From: Oscillospiraceae bacterium
GTDB lineage: Bacteria > Bacillota > Clostridia > Oscillospirales > Ruminococcaceae
DNA length: 54,245 nucleotides
Direction of reading: 5' to 3'
Assembly (NCBI GenBank): GCA_017512745.1
Contig: JAFWEV010000108.1
Location: 1 to 54,245, forward strand
Shown one piece after another: positions 7,451-15,555 of this stretch (its first letter is position 1; each line of letters begins with the position of its first letter). Both the position numbers and the translations under genes were made by a program. The notes below the pieces were generated by a model that worked only from the letters and a program-made list of their open reading frames with translations, searched no databases and was not told where the DNA came from.

Positions 7451-8620
7451 ATGTACGAAGAACTGAAGGATAAGTACAGAAACACTTTCGGAGATGGAGA
7501 TATCCACATTTTCTACGCCCCCGGAAGGACCGAACTCGGAGGAAATCATACGGACCACCAGCACGGTGAAGTCATAGCCTCTGCGGTCGACAAGGCTACA
7601 GTGGCGGCAGTTTCGCTTAGGAAAGACATGACGGTGGACCTGCTGTCGGAAGGTTTTGCCAGATGGCAGGTAGATATAGGAGATCTTGAAAAGCGCGATG
7701 ATGAAGAAGGGACCACTCAGGCGCTTATAAGAGGAGTTGCGGCCTGGTTCGCCGATCACGGCTTTGCTGTCAGAGGTTTTGACGCATACGTGTCATCCGA
7801 GGTTCTGTCGGGAAGCGGACTCTCATCTTCCGCTGCTTTTGAAGTCCTGATAGGCAATATTTTCAACTGGATCACCGGAGCAGGTCTTTCCCCGGAAAAG
7901 ATCGCCATGATAGGACAGTATGCCGAGAACGTATATTTCGGAAAACCGAGCGGACTAATGGACCAGATGGCGTCCAGCGTAGGAAGTGTGGTTCATATCG
8001 ATTTCGGAAAGGAAGACCCGGAGATCACGAAGCTTGAACTCGATCTCGGCAAAGCCGGGTATGTCATGTGTATAATCGATTCCGGGGCGGACCATGCCGA
8101 TCTCACCGATGATTATGCAGCTATTCCGAATGAACTTGCAGCCGTATCCGCCTGTTTCGGCAAAAAGTATCTCAGGGAAGTAAATGAAGATGAGTTCTGG
8201 GAGAATATCGCCGAAGTAAGAGAGACATGCGGTGACAGAGCAGTGATGCGTGCGATGCACGTCTTCAGTGAGAACAAAAGAGTAGAAGAAGAGAAAAAGG
8301 CAATAGAAACAGGCAATGTCAGCCGGTTCCTCGAACTTGTCAGAGAGTCCGGACTGTCGTCCTGGAGATTTCTCCAGAACATAGATACATATAAGGAGCC
8401 CAGGCATCAGGAGGTCGCTCTTGCGCTCGGGCTCGCGGAAAAGCTTCTCGACGGGAAAGGAGCAGTGAGAGTTCACGGCGGCGGGTTTGCCGGGACGATA
8501 CAGGCATTCGTGCCGAAAGACGATGCTGACCGCTTCGTCTTCGAAATGGAACGGGTTCTGGGAAAGGGAACATGCAGCATAATGCAGATAGGATGTCCCG
8601 GAGCAGGAAAACTGGAATAA
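7451..8620 (+). CDS. Galactokinase-like GHMP kinase
   Basis: 389 aa, the usual galactokinase length. The three GHMP motifs are in place: sugar-binding signature APGRTELGGNHTDH (about 24-37), ATP loop SGSGLSSSAA and C-terminal GGGFAGTIQAF. GKPSGLMDQMAS carries the expected catalytic Asp. The first signature departs from the common galactokinase form PGRVNLIGEHTDYN; the TELGGNHTDH variant occurs, as I recall, in a clostridial subgroup annotated as galactokinase. Galactose 1-phosphorylation is the likely reaction, but another sugar is possible. GGAG lies 9 nt before the ATG. No galT, galE or transporter is adjacent; the partner is the PfkB-like kinase upstream. Confidence 0.82.
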   Translation: MYEELKDKYRNTFGDGDIHIFYAPGRTELGGNHTDHQHGEVIASAVDKATVAAVSLRKDMTVDLLSEGFARWQVDIGDLEKRDDEEGTTQALIRGVAAWFADHGFAVRGFDAYVSSEVLSGSGLSSSAAFEVLIGNIFNWITGAGLSPEKIAMIGQYAENVYFGKPSGLMDQMASSVGSVVHIDFGKEDPEITKLELDLGKAGYVMCIIDSGADHADLTDDYAAIPNELAAVSACFGKKYLREVNEDEFWENIAEVRETCGDRAVMRAMHVFSENKRVEEEKKAIETGNVSRFLELVRESGLSSWRFLQNIDTYKEPRHQEVALALGLAEKLLDGKGAVRVHGGGFAGTIQAFVPKDDADRFVFEMERVLGKGTCSIMQIGCPGAGKLE

Positions 8621-8627
8621 AAAAATT

Positions 8628-8646
8628 GCCGGCACTCTGTGCCGGC
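8628..8646. terminator. Bidirectional intrinsic terminator
   Basis: GCCGGCAC (8628-8635) and GTGCCGGC (8639-8646) form an 8-bp GC stem with a 3-nt loop, extended by an AT helix. The minus strand shows a run of Ts after the stem; the plus side has GATTTGCTTATT. It lies between convergent genes ending at 8620 and 8654. Confidence 0.8.
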
Positions 8647-8653
8647 GATTTGC

Positions 8654-9160
8654 TTATTCATCATATTTTGATTTCGGGATATCCTCGGGGACGTCATCCT
8701 CGGGGATCTCAATTTTTGCGGGAGTTTCGGTCTTTCTGGTTCCGGAGGCGAGTTTGTTTGCTCCTTTCAGGAAGTCCTCCCACTGTTTTTTGTTGTTTAT
8801 AGTGATGTATTTTTTCTTGTAATCATTGGATGTGTCGCGTATCACGAGGCTGAGCGGTCCTTTCCGGTCAAAGAGAAGAGCATTGATAACTCTGGCGAAA
8901 CTGGACTTGCTCTTTAGCGCGTTGAGCGCACAGGTTGAGACGGGAGGATCGTAGAACACGCACATATCCGAAGCGTAAAGCTGCTTGTCGAAGAACTCAT
9001 ATTCTCCCATGCCTTCGACAACCCACGGACCGGGAAGTTCCCAGATCCTTATCCTTGCGGCTTCCTCGGCAGTATAAAGAGAACAACCGAAGATCTCCGC
9101 CAGTTTTTCCGCGTTCTCGTGATAATTTGAATTTGGATATCCGAATATCGATACTTTCAT
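8654..9160 (-). CDS. FlaR-like P-loop-fold protein without a P-loop
   Basis: 168 aa. The layout matches the small adenylate-kinase-like 'DNA topology modulation protein' FlaR group: an N-terminal strand and loop, a WELPGPWVVEGMGEYEF segment (like the family's W.(I/V)(D/E)G motif) and a hydrophobic strand with DPP (residues about 70-75). However, the loop that should read GxxGxGKS/T reads GYPNSNYHE, so nucleotide binding by the Walker A lysine is lost. The last 25 residues are acidic and proline-rich. It lies 13 nt downstream of ychF on the same strand and probably shares its mRNA. Family placement is by pattern only; 'unknown protein' is the fallback. Confidence 0.5.
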   Translation of the reverse strand: MKVSIFGYPNSNYHENAEKLAEIFGCSLYTAEEAARIRIWELPGPWVVEGMGEYEFFDKQLYASDMCVFYDPPVSTCALNALKSKSSFARVINALLFDRKGPLSLVIRDTSNDYKKKYITINNKKQWEDFLKGANKLASGTRKTETPAKIEIPEDDVPEDIPKSKYDE

Positions 9161-9173
9161 CGTCCGTATCCTG

Positions 9174-10271
9174 TTATACGTTGAATCTGAACAGAGTCAC
9201 ATCTCCGTCCTTCATAACGTATTCTTTTCCTTCGCTTCTTATAAGGCCTTTTTCTTTTGCGGCGGCCATTGTTCCGCATGCCTTGAGGTCATCAAAGGCA
9301 ACGATCTCGGCGCGGATAAATCCTCTCTCGAAGTCGGAGTGGATCTTACCTGCCGCCTGAGGCGCCTTTGTGCCTTTTCTGATCGTCCATGCGCGGCACT
9401 CATCCGATCCGCTTGTGAGGAATGATATGAGGCCGAGCAGCCTGTAGCTCGCAGTGATCAGTTTGTCGAGACCTGTTCCCTCTATTCCGAACTCCTCTAT
9501 CATCTCATTGCGGTCTGCATCGTCCATAAGAGACATCTCGCCTTCGGCCTTGATGCATACCGGTATGGCTTCGGATCCGTCTTTTTCGGCATATTCTTTG
9601 ACCTGCTTATAGTACTCTGCATTGTCGAGACCGCTGAAGAGATCGTCCTCGGAGAGGTTTGCGGCATGTATGACAGGTTTTGCGGAGAGGAGCTCAAGCG
9701 AATCCAGGATCTCAAGCTCTCTCTGGTCGGTGACGGTCATCGAACGGGCGTTCCTCATACCGCCGAGCCAGTCCTTGACCTTCAGCATGAAATCGAGCTG
9801 CTTCTGGACTGACTTGTCACCTTTGAGAGCCTTTTGTGCCTTATCTATTCGTTTTTCCAGGATATCCAGATCCGAAAGGATAAGTTCGCAGTCGATGATC
9901 TCAATGTCTCTCAGGGGATCCGTATCGCCCATAACGCTAATGACGTCATCATTTTCAAAACAGCGGACGACATGTACTATGGCGTCAACCTGGCGTATAT
10001 GCGAGAGAAATTTGTTTCCGAGACCTTCGCCTTCGCTTGCGCCTTTAACGAGCCCCGCGATATCCACAAACTCTATGGTCGCGGGAGTGACTTTCTTTGG
10101 TTTATAGAGATCTGCAAGCCAGAGGAGCCTGTCATCCGGTACGGCAACCATACCCACATTGGGTTCGATAGTGCAGAACGGATAATTTTCAGCAGGAATC
10201 CCGGCTTTTGTTATTGCGTTGAAAAGTGTGCTTTTGCCAACATTCGGAAGGCCGACTATACCCAGTTTCAT
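9174..10271 (-). CDS. ychF: YchF/OLA1 family redox-regulated ATPase
   Basis: 365 aa, the standard length. Obg-related P-loop protein: G1 GLPNVGKST (7-15), G3 DIAGL, and NLSE in place of NKxD, which is the change that gives this family ATP preference. A coiled-coil insertion (about 125-200) and a C-terminal TGS domain (SDFERGFIRAEIVAFDDL) follow. YchF binds ribosomes and is linked to oxidative stress responses in other bacteria. The ATG at 10271 is preceded by AAGGAG. It is followed at 13 nt by the FlaR-like gene. Confidence 0.96.
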   Translation of the reverse strand: MKLGIVGLPNVGKSTLFNAITKAGIPAENYPFCTIEPNVGMVAVPDDRLLWLADLYKPKKVTPATIEFVDIAGLVKGASEGEGLGNKFLSHIRQVDAIVHVVRCFENDDVISVMGDTDPLRDIEIIDCELILSDLDILEKRIDKAQKALKGDKSVQKQLDFMLKVKDWLGGMRNARSMTVTDQRELEILDSLELLSAKPVIHAANLSEDDLFSGLDNAEYYKQVKEYAEKDGSEAIPVCIKAEGEMSLMDDADRNEMIEEFGIEGTGLDKLITASYRLLGLISFLTSGSDECRAWTIRKGTKAPQAAGKIHSDFERGFIRAEIVAFDDLKACGTMAAAKEKGLIRSEGKEYVMKDGDVTLFRFNV

Positions 10272-10370
10272 GTTGCTTCTCCTTGATCCGCAGGATTTTG
10301 CGTCTATATTCTATCACGCTGTGCCTGCCTTCACAAACATCAATGATCTGCAGAGGTTATAGGTATGATT

Positions 10371-10398
10371 ACAGGAGCGCCGCTAGCGGCGCTCCTGT
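10371..10398. repeat. 28-bp perfect GC-rich palindrome
   Basis: ACAGGAGCGCCGCT is followed immediately by its exact reverse complement. It lies in the 174-nt gap between the gene ending at 10446 and the ychF start. As a terminator of the minus-strand gene it lacks a T-tract (TGTAATCATACC follows), so an alternative use as a protein binding site or mRNA 3' stabiliser is open. A smaller ATTGTT/AACAAT hairpin lies at about 10403-10420. Confidence 0.7.
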
Positions 10399-10445
10399 AA
10401 ATATTGTTGTGAATAACAATAAAGACCTCGAAACAGCTTGAAATA

Positions 10446-11639
10446 CTATTTGTCGATCTCTTTCCAGTTGAGATCATTCAGAACCGACTGGTCAGGAGCA
10501 GATCCGGACACACCGTAAACTTCTCCGTGCTGGTTCTCATAGACATGATCTGCGACTACATCGACCTGATAGTTCTGTCCGTAGGAATTCTGGTAGGTAT
10601 TGACCCCCATCACAGCTTCCGATCTGGCCTGTGAAATGCGGCTGTCCGAAGCCATTTTTTGGTTCCATGAGTCCATGATCATATTGCTCATATCAGCGGA
10701 ATTCTGTGCCAAGGTCTGCTGCAACTGCTGCTGGCTCCTCTGCAGATTGATCCGGGACTGCTGTGCCATTGCCTGATACTGCATCGCCTGGTTGGCCATC
10801 ATGTTTGATCTTTCGATGACTTTCTGATCGAATTGTTGCCTCAAATTAGGATCCATCCTGAAAGTTGAGACAAATTCAATGAAATCCTTTGTGGCTTCTT
10901 GCTCGTACTCTTCCGGGCAGATCAGGGCAAACTTGTTCGCAGCCCCCCAATCGATTGCGTCACAAGGTTTTCCGTGTCCGAACCGGGCAGAACCGGCTTC
11001 CTGCTGATTTGTCTTGAACAGGCTGCCCAGAAGCCCTCCGATCGGACTGATCGCGCTGAGAGCAGATACATTGGAGTAGTATTCGCATCCCTTATAGTCC
11101 ATGCCGGCCAGAACGACACAGGGCACACCGCTTTTCGAGATGCCCTTGTATTTCACAAGCAGAGGAAGAAAGATGCTGTTGTTCGCAAAAGTTGGAGTGC
11201 CAAGAGAGGTCTCCCGCTGAAAGTAGGCATTATAGACGGCCATCATGTCGTTATAGGATTTCTGCGGATCTCTGCCGAGAATGCTCGGGAGTTTTGTGTT
11301 TGAGACCGCAGTCAGTGCCATCTGGGAGATGGCCTCCGCGAACTGCTTAAGATAAACCCCCGGTTCGATAAAATCCCTAATAGAATTCCATATGATATTC
11401 GGAACGGACTTAAGAGTCATCTTGATCATGGGATTGACATAGGTAGTGAACATCTCGTCGGTCAGCCCGAATATCATTATGTTCCTTGAACTGTCGATGG
11501 CATGCGCCGTTACGGTAAACGGGACGGTTTCATGCTGTATCTGGTTGACCAGAGAAGCCCCGGTCATATAGCTGTCAGGGACGGATGCCAATGCATAGAT
11601 ATAATTATCCTGATCTGTCAGTTTTTTCAATTCGCTCAT
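10446..11639 (-). CDS. Conserved-looking protein of unknown function, Gln/Met-rich helix
   Basis: 397 aa, not recognised. No signal peptide. A globular N-terminal part (1-270) contains hydrophobic stretches (IGGLLGSLF near 225) too short to be certain membrane helices. Residues about 275-345 are rich in Gln, Met and Ala and are likely a long helix or coiled coil, followed by a Tyr/Asn/Gln-rich tail. It has two GxxC-type cysteines (PCVVLAGMDYKGCEYY) but no obvious metal site. Start supported by AGAGG 8 nt upstream. It lies 41 nt after a small lipoprotein gene and is probably cotranscribed with it, suggesting a cell-envelope link. Confidence 0.7.
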   Translation of the reverse strand: MSELKKLTDQDNYIYALASVPDSYMTGASLVNQIQHETVPFTVTAHAIDSSRNIMIFGLTDEMFTTYVNPMIKMTLKSVPNIIWNSIRDFIEPGVYLKQFAEAISQMALTAVSNTKLPSILGRDPQKSYNDMMAVYNAYFQRETSLGTPTFANNSIFLPLLVKYKGISKSGVPCVVLAGMDYKGCEYYSNVSALSAISPIGGLLGSLFKTNQQEAGSARFGHGKPCDAIDWGAANKFALICPEEYEQEATKDFIEFVSTFRMDPNLRQQFDQKVIERSNMMANQAMQYQAMAQQSRINLQRSQQQLQQTLAQNSADMSNMIMDSWNQKMASDSRISQARSEAVMGVNTYQNSYGQNYQVDVVADHVYENQHGEVYGVSGSAPDQSVLNDLNWKEIDK

Positions 11640-11680
11640 GGTTGAAGCCTCTTGTCGAAAATATTGGATCGGAACCGGGA

Positions 11681-11968
11681 TCAGGCGAGTCCGTTGGAAA
11701 CGATGACAACTCTTATCTCAACATCGTGATCAGGCATCACAAATTCATAGCTGCCTTCAGTAACCGGGTCGAGTTTGAGGCTGTCGAGATAGCAGTAGAG
11801 ATCCGCGTCGTTTACGAGCACGGTATTGAACTGCACTAGATCTCCGGCCTTGGCGTGTTTCGGACAGTTGTACACTGTTTCCTTGTCATAGCTGATCTTT
11901 AACTGACCAAAACAACTGGTCAGAATAAGGACAGAAAAGATCAGCAAAAGAGCGATCGCTTTTTTCAT
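11681..11968 (-). CDS. Small lipoprotein of unknown function
   Basis: 95 aa. A lipoprotein signal is clear: MKKAIALLLIFSVLILTSC, with Cys19 as the lipidated residue. The mature 76 residues form what looks like a single small beta domain ending in MPDHDVEIRVVIV, reminiscent of the tails of InlB-type or listeria-bacteroides repeats. An AAGGAGG lies 9 nt before the ATG. It is followed by the 397-aa gene. Role unknown; likely attached to the outer face of the membrane. Confidence 0.75.
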   Translation of the reverse strand: MKKAIALLLIFSVLILTSCFGQLKISYDKETVYNCPKHAKAGDLVQFNTVLVNDADLYCYLDSLKLDPVTEGSYEFVMPDHDVEIRVVIVSNGLA

Positions 11969-12152
11969 GTATGATGTCCTCCTTTAACTCTGTTCCGTAT
12001 TCTTTGCCGAATCGGAAAATATCTGCGGTGAAGGCCGCGATGCCAGGACTCCGAACAACAATATTTCCATCTAATTATATCGCATGCTAAATAATACAAA
12101 AAGAAATATGTATGGAGGAGGACGAGCGGAATGATATTAACGAAACGGAGCT

Positions 12153-12184
12153 AAAAAAATCAGACCGGAGTTTTGGCTTCGGTC
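12153..12184 (-). terminator. Intrinsic terminator of the pxp operon
   Basis: On the minus strand an 8-bp stem with one mismatch (12163-12170 with 12177-12184) is followed by ATTTTTTT. A second hairpin (CCGATCAGA/TCTGATCGG) covers the pxpA stop codon just upstream. The rest of the 11969-12198 gap shows nothing I can name. Confidence 0.7.
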
Positions 12185-12198
12185 ATGTTATGTACCGA

Positions 12199-12963
12199 TC
12201 AGATGAAGGATCTGATCGGTGCGAGATCTATTTTGTATTGCGCGAATGCGCTTCTGAGAGACTTAACGAATTCCAGGGCTTTTTCTCCGTCTCCGTGGAC
12301 GCATACGGAGTCAGCCTTTATATCGATGTCCTTGCCGGTGACGGCTTCCACCTTACCTTCGGTGATCATCCGGATCACGCGCTTTATGGCAACATCGGGG
12401 TCGGTGATCATTGAATCCGGTCTTGACCTTGCGACGAGAGTCCCGTCCTCGTTATATGCTCTGTCCGCAAAAACTTCCGCAGCAGCTCTCATTCCGAGAT
12501 CTCTTGCGACCCGAAACGTTTCTCCTGACCCCTGAGCGAGGATTATGAGATCGCTGTTGAATGACTTTACCGCCCGGCAGATCACTTCCGACATGTCGGC
12601 ATCCTTGGCGGCCATATTGTACATGGCTCCGTGAAGTTTGATGTGCTGCAGCTTTGTTCCGGCGTCCTTCGCGAAAGCATCCAGAGCGCCGAGCTGATAC
12701 AGAATGCATGAGCGAAGCTCATCATGGCTGAGGACCATATTGCGTCTGCCGAATCCCTGTAGATCGTCAAAGCCCGGATGTGCACCTATCGCGGTTCCCG
12801 AGGATTCGGCAAGAGCGACGGTTTTCATCATTACCACAGGGTCTCCGGCGTGGAATCCGCATGCGGCGTTGACCGATGTTACGAGAGGCACGATCGCCTC
12901 ATCGTTTCCTATTCTGTATCTGCCGAAGCTCTCTCCGAGATCGCTGTTGAGATCTATATACAT
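12199..12963 (-). CDS. pxpA: 5-oxoprolinase subunit A (LamB/YcsF family)
   Basis: 254 aa, full length. Family motifs are all present: DLNSDLGESFG near the start, NAACGFHAGDP, GAHPGFDD, KLHGAMYN, EVFADRAY and CVHGD. With PxpB and PxpC it cleaves 5-oxoproline to glutamate with ATP, removing a toxic by-product of glutamate and glutathione chemistry in the cytoplasm. Its start overlaps the end of pxpC by 10 nt. It is the last gene of the operon and is followed by a terminator. Confidence 0.95.
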   Translation of the reverse strand: MYIDLNSDLGESFGRYRIGNDEAIVPLVTSVNAACGFHAGDPVVMMKTVALAESSGTAIGAHPGFDDLQGFGRRNMVLSHDELRSCILYQLGALDAFAKDAGTKLQHIKLHGAMYNMAAKDADMSEVICRAVKSFNSDLIILAQGSGETFRVARDLGMRAAAEVFADRAYNEDGTLVARSRPDSMITDPDVAIKRVIRMITEGKVEAVTGKDIDIKADSVCVHGDGEKALEFVKSLRSAFAQYKIDLAPIRSFI

Positions 12964-13949
12964 TGCTGTTTCCTCCCCGATATCTTTGCTGAGAGTCTCT
13001 GGAAGAACGTGCCGTTCAGGGCTTTATCCAGATCCTCCGTTTTCTTTTTCTGAAGCAGGGCTGCTTCCGCTGCCTCATCGGCAGTCGTTCGTATAAAACG
13101 TATCTTGTCTCCCGGTATAAGCTGCGACGCTTTCGGGAGGTCTGCAGAGATAACTGCGGCAATGACGGTGTATCCGCCCGTGGTGGCGTGATCGCTCATC
13201 ATCAGTATAGGCTGAGCAGGAGTCACCTGTATTGCGCCTTTCACTATGCCGAATGAGACGGCATCGTTTCCGGATACCGTTTCTATTCCGGGACCTTCGA
13301 GCCTGAAACCCATGCGGTCGGACTGCAGAGAGACTGTATATTCGCCCGAGTAGAATGTGGATTTGCCGTCTTCCGTGAATCTGTCCTTACTAGGACCTTC
13401 TATGACCCTGAGTCCGGTTATATTCTCTTTGGCAGGCGGTTCCGGAAGTTCCCGTTCATTGAGACGCGGGACAGACGCTCTCACGTTTTTAAGGCTTATG
13501 ATATCGCCTTTTTTGAAGCTGCTTCCGGAGATCCCTCCGAGAGAACTTTTGATGTCTGTGGAGTAGCTGCCGAGAGAAGGAGAAAAATCAAAGTCTCCCG
13601 ATAGCGCTATGCAGCATGAGCGGTGGGTGCGGGAGTATGTGACTCTGAGTTCATCCCCCTTATGTGCCGCATAGGCTTTCTCCGTTCTGACAGGTTCGCC
13701 GTTGAGGGTGACGGAAAACAGCCCGCCACAGACGGCAAAGACTATATCGGAGGAGAATGAGAGGACCGGACCTATCCCGATGCACTCTATGACCGGATGA
13801 CACGGGGAATTGCCGACCAGTATGTTTGCCCGCATCATGGCGGAGGTATCAAGAATGCCGGATACTGGGATCCCCGACCCTTCGTATCCGTATCTGCCGA
13901 GGTCCTGTATCGTGGTGCGGGACCCGGGCTGTATCACTGTTATGTGCAT
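12954..13949 (-). CDS. pxpC: 5-oxoprolinase subunit C (biotin-dependent carboxyltransferase fold)
   Basis: 331 aa. The family opening is clear (VIQPGSRTTIQDLGRYGYEG), as are GPSKDRF, DRMGFRLEGP and the C-terminal PAQPILMMSDHATTGGY stretch. Formerly annotated as urea amidolyase or KipA/YcsJ-related; the complex acts on 5-oxoproline. It overlaps pxpB by 10 nt upstream and pxpA by 10 nt downstream, indicating coupled translation and fixed stoichiometry. A basic, helical C-terminal tail of about 35 residues (from about 295) is a little longer than I expect. Confidence 0.94.
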   Translation of the reverse strand: MHITVIQPGSRTTIQDLGRYGYEGSGIPVSGILDTSAMMRANILVGNSPCHPVIECIGIGPVLSFSSDIVFAVCGGLFSVTLNGEPVRTEKAYAAHKGDELRVTYSRTHRSCCIALSGDFDFSPSLGSYSTDIKSSLGGISGSSFKKGDIISLKNVRASVPRLNERELPEPPAKENITGLRVIEGPSKDRFTEDGKSTFYSGEYTVSLQSDRMGFRLEGPGIETVSGNDAVSFGIVKGAIQVTPAQPILMMSDHATTGGYTVIAAVISADLPKASQLIPGDKIRFIRTTADEAAEAALLQKKKTEDLDKALNGTFFQRLSAKISGRKQQCI

Positions 13950-14641
13950 AAGCGGCCTCCGTTCGCCTCGATCTTCATAAATTCATCCTCTGTGACAGAC
14001 CTGAATCTTATCACATCCCCGCAGCGCAGCAGAAGAGGATCTTCTGATGACGGGTCATAGAGCTTCAATGGAGTCTTTCCTATAATGTGCCATCCGCCGG
14101 GTGAGTCGACTGGATATATGCCCGTCTGTGCTCCGCCTATGCCTACAGATCCCGCAGGAATGATCTCTCTCGGGGATGTTCTCCTCGGAGTGTGTATACT
14201 TGGATCGAGATTGCCGAGATACGGAAATCCGGGAAGAAATCCGATCATATATACGGGATACTCATTTGCCGTGTGTATCGCTACTACTTCCTCCGGAGTC
14301 AGACCCGCATTTGCTGCGACATGCGAGAGATCTTCGGGAAACGGACTGCCGTAGAGGACCGGGATATCTATATATCTCTTTTCCTCTGTGTCCGGTCCGC
14401 CGGCGGAAATGTCCAGAGAGGCTATCTTTTCTCGGAGCTTTGCATACGATGTCACCCACGGGTCAAAGAGCACCGTTACGGTGCAGTATGCCGGAATGAT
14501 ATCGACAACACCGGGGAATGATGCCGCGCGGACCGCGCTGACAAGTGCAGTTACACGGCTGAGTATTTCCGGTGAGATGCGCTGTTCAAAGGATACTATG
14601 AGCGCGGAGTCGCCATATGGTTTTACAGTATATTCTGACAT
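13940..14641 (-). CDS. pxpB: 5-oxoprolinase subunit B (KipI family)
   Basis: 233 aa. Motifs: YGDSALIVSFE near the N-terminus, GFLPGFPYLG, GGAQTGIYPVDSPGGW and HIIGKTPLKLYD. First gene of the pxpB-C-A operon. The ATG at 14641 is chosen because the family begins about 10 residues before YGDSALIV; the frame stays open 45 codons upstream but that stretch is not family-like. The ribosome site is poor (no clear GGAGG within 15 nt), so expression may be low or start choice uncertain. A TGG TATACT extended -10 on the minus strand near 14680-14690 could be its promoter. Confidence 0.93.
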   Translation of the reverse strand: MSEYTVKPYGDSALIVSFEQRISPEILSRVTALVSAVRAASFPGVVDIIPAYCTVTVLFDPWVTSYAKLREKIASLDISAGGPDTEEKRYIDIPVLYGSPFPEDLSHVAANAGLTPEEVVAIHTANEYPVYMIGFLPGFPYLGNLDPSIHTPRRTSPREIIPAGSVGIGGAQTGIYPVDSPGGWHIIGKTPLKLYDPSSEDPLLLRCGDVIRFRSVTEDEFMKIEANGGRLCT

Positions 14642-14740
14642 TTGATGACCGGCTTTCAGTTTAGTCTGGAACTGCAGATAGTATACCAAAATCCATGGCC
14701 ATAGCACAGTATGCATGCATCCGGGAAAGGCGTCTTCGGA

Positions 14741-14770
14741 TTGGCGGTACACATGCATATGCGGTATAAT
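14741..14770 (+). promoter_or_regulatory. Promoter of the two-component operon
   Basis: TTGGCG (14741-14746), an 18-nt spacer and a perfect TATAAT (14765-14770). The transcript would have a leader of about 78 nt before the response regulator ATG. Confidence 0.6.
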
Positions 14771-14854
14771 TACCATGTATGTTGTTCAAGATTTATAAAT
14801 ATCTGAAGTATATAATCTTTTCAACAAAAATAATATTATACGGAGCGTAATATT

Positions 14855-15553
14855 ATGGCAGAAAAAATACTAGTAGTTGATGATGAAAAAAATATATGCG
14901 AACTCCTGAGACTGTATCTGGTCAAAGAGGGCTTTGAAGTGCTCATTGCCTATAACGGAAGAGATGCGGTTGAGATCGCAGGTGAACAGAACCCCTCTCT
15001 CGTTCTGCTGGACATCATGATGCCCGGAATGGACGGATGGGAAGTCTGCAAAAGAATTAGAGAGCAGAGCCAGGTGCCGGTGATCATGCTCACGGCTAAA
15101 GGCGAGACCTTCGACAAAGTCATGGGTCTTGAACTTGGCGCTGATGACTATATCGTCAAGCCCTTCGACACCAAAGAGGTAGTTGCGAGAATAAAAGCAG
15201 TTCTCCGCAGATATCACAGCGATGAGGATGACGGAGAGGTCAAGTATGACAAACTATCCGTGAATATAACGAGGTATGAACTGAGGGTTGACGGAAAAGT
15301 CATCGATACACCGCCGAAAGAGCTCGAGCTTCTCTACCACCTCGCCAAGAACCCCAACAGGGTATTCACAAGAGACCAGCTTCTCGACGAAGTCTGGGGC
15401 TTCGAGTACTTCGGAGATTCCAGGACGGTCGACGTCCATGTCAAGAGACTGAGAGAGAAGCTTGAAGGAGTTTCCGATCAGTGGTCGCTTAAAACGGTCT
15501 GGGGCGTCGGATATAAATTCGAAGTCAAGACATCCAAGGACAGTGACAAATAA
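14855..15553 (+). CDS. OmpR/PhoB-family response regulator
   Basis: 232 aa. Receiver domain 1-120 with acidic pocket VVDDE (7-11), phosphoacceptor Asp53 (LLDIMMPGMDG), Thr80 and Lys102. Winged-helix DNA-binding domain about 130-228, including the recognition segment GDSRTVDVHVKRLREKLE. All phosphotransfer residues are intact. It is the first gene of a three-gene operon with its kinase 2 nt downstream. GGAG lies 10 nt before the ATG. The arrangement regulator-kinase-HtrA-like resembles the WalRK and CiaRH loci of other Firmicutes, but homology to either is not established here. Confidence 0.95.
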   Translation: MAEKILVVDDEKNICELLRLYLVKEGFEVLIAYNGRDAVEIAGEQNPSLVLLDIMMPGMDGWEVCKRIREQSQVPVIMLTAKGETFDKVMGLELGADDYIVKPFDTKEVVARIKAVLRRYHSDEDDGEVKYDKLSVNITRYELRVDGKVIDTPPKELELLYHLAKNPNRVFTRDQLLDEVWGFEYFGDSRTVDVHVKRLREKLEGVSDQWSLKTVWGVGYKFEVKTSKDSDK

Positions 15554-15555
15554 TT

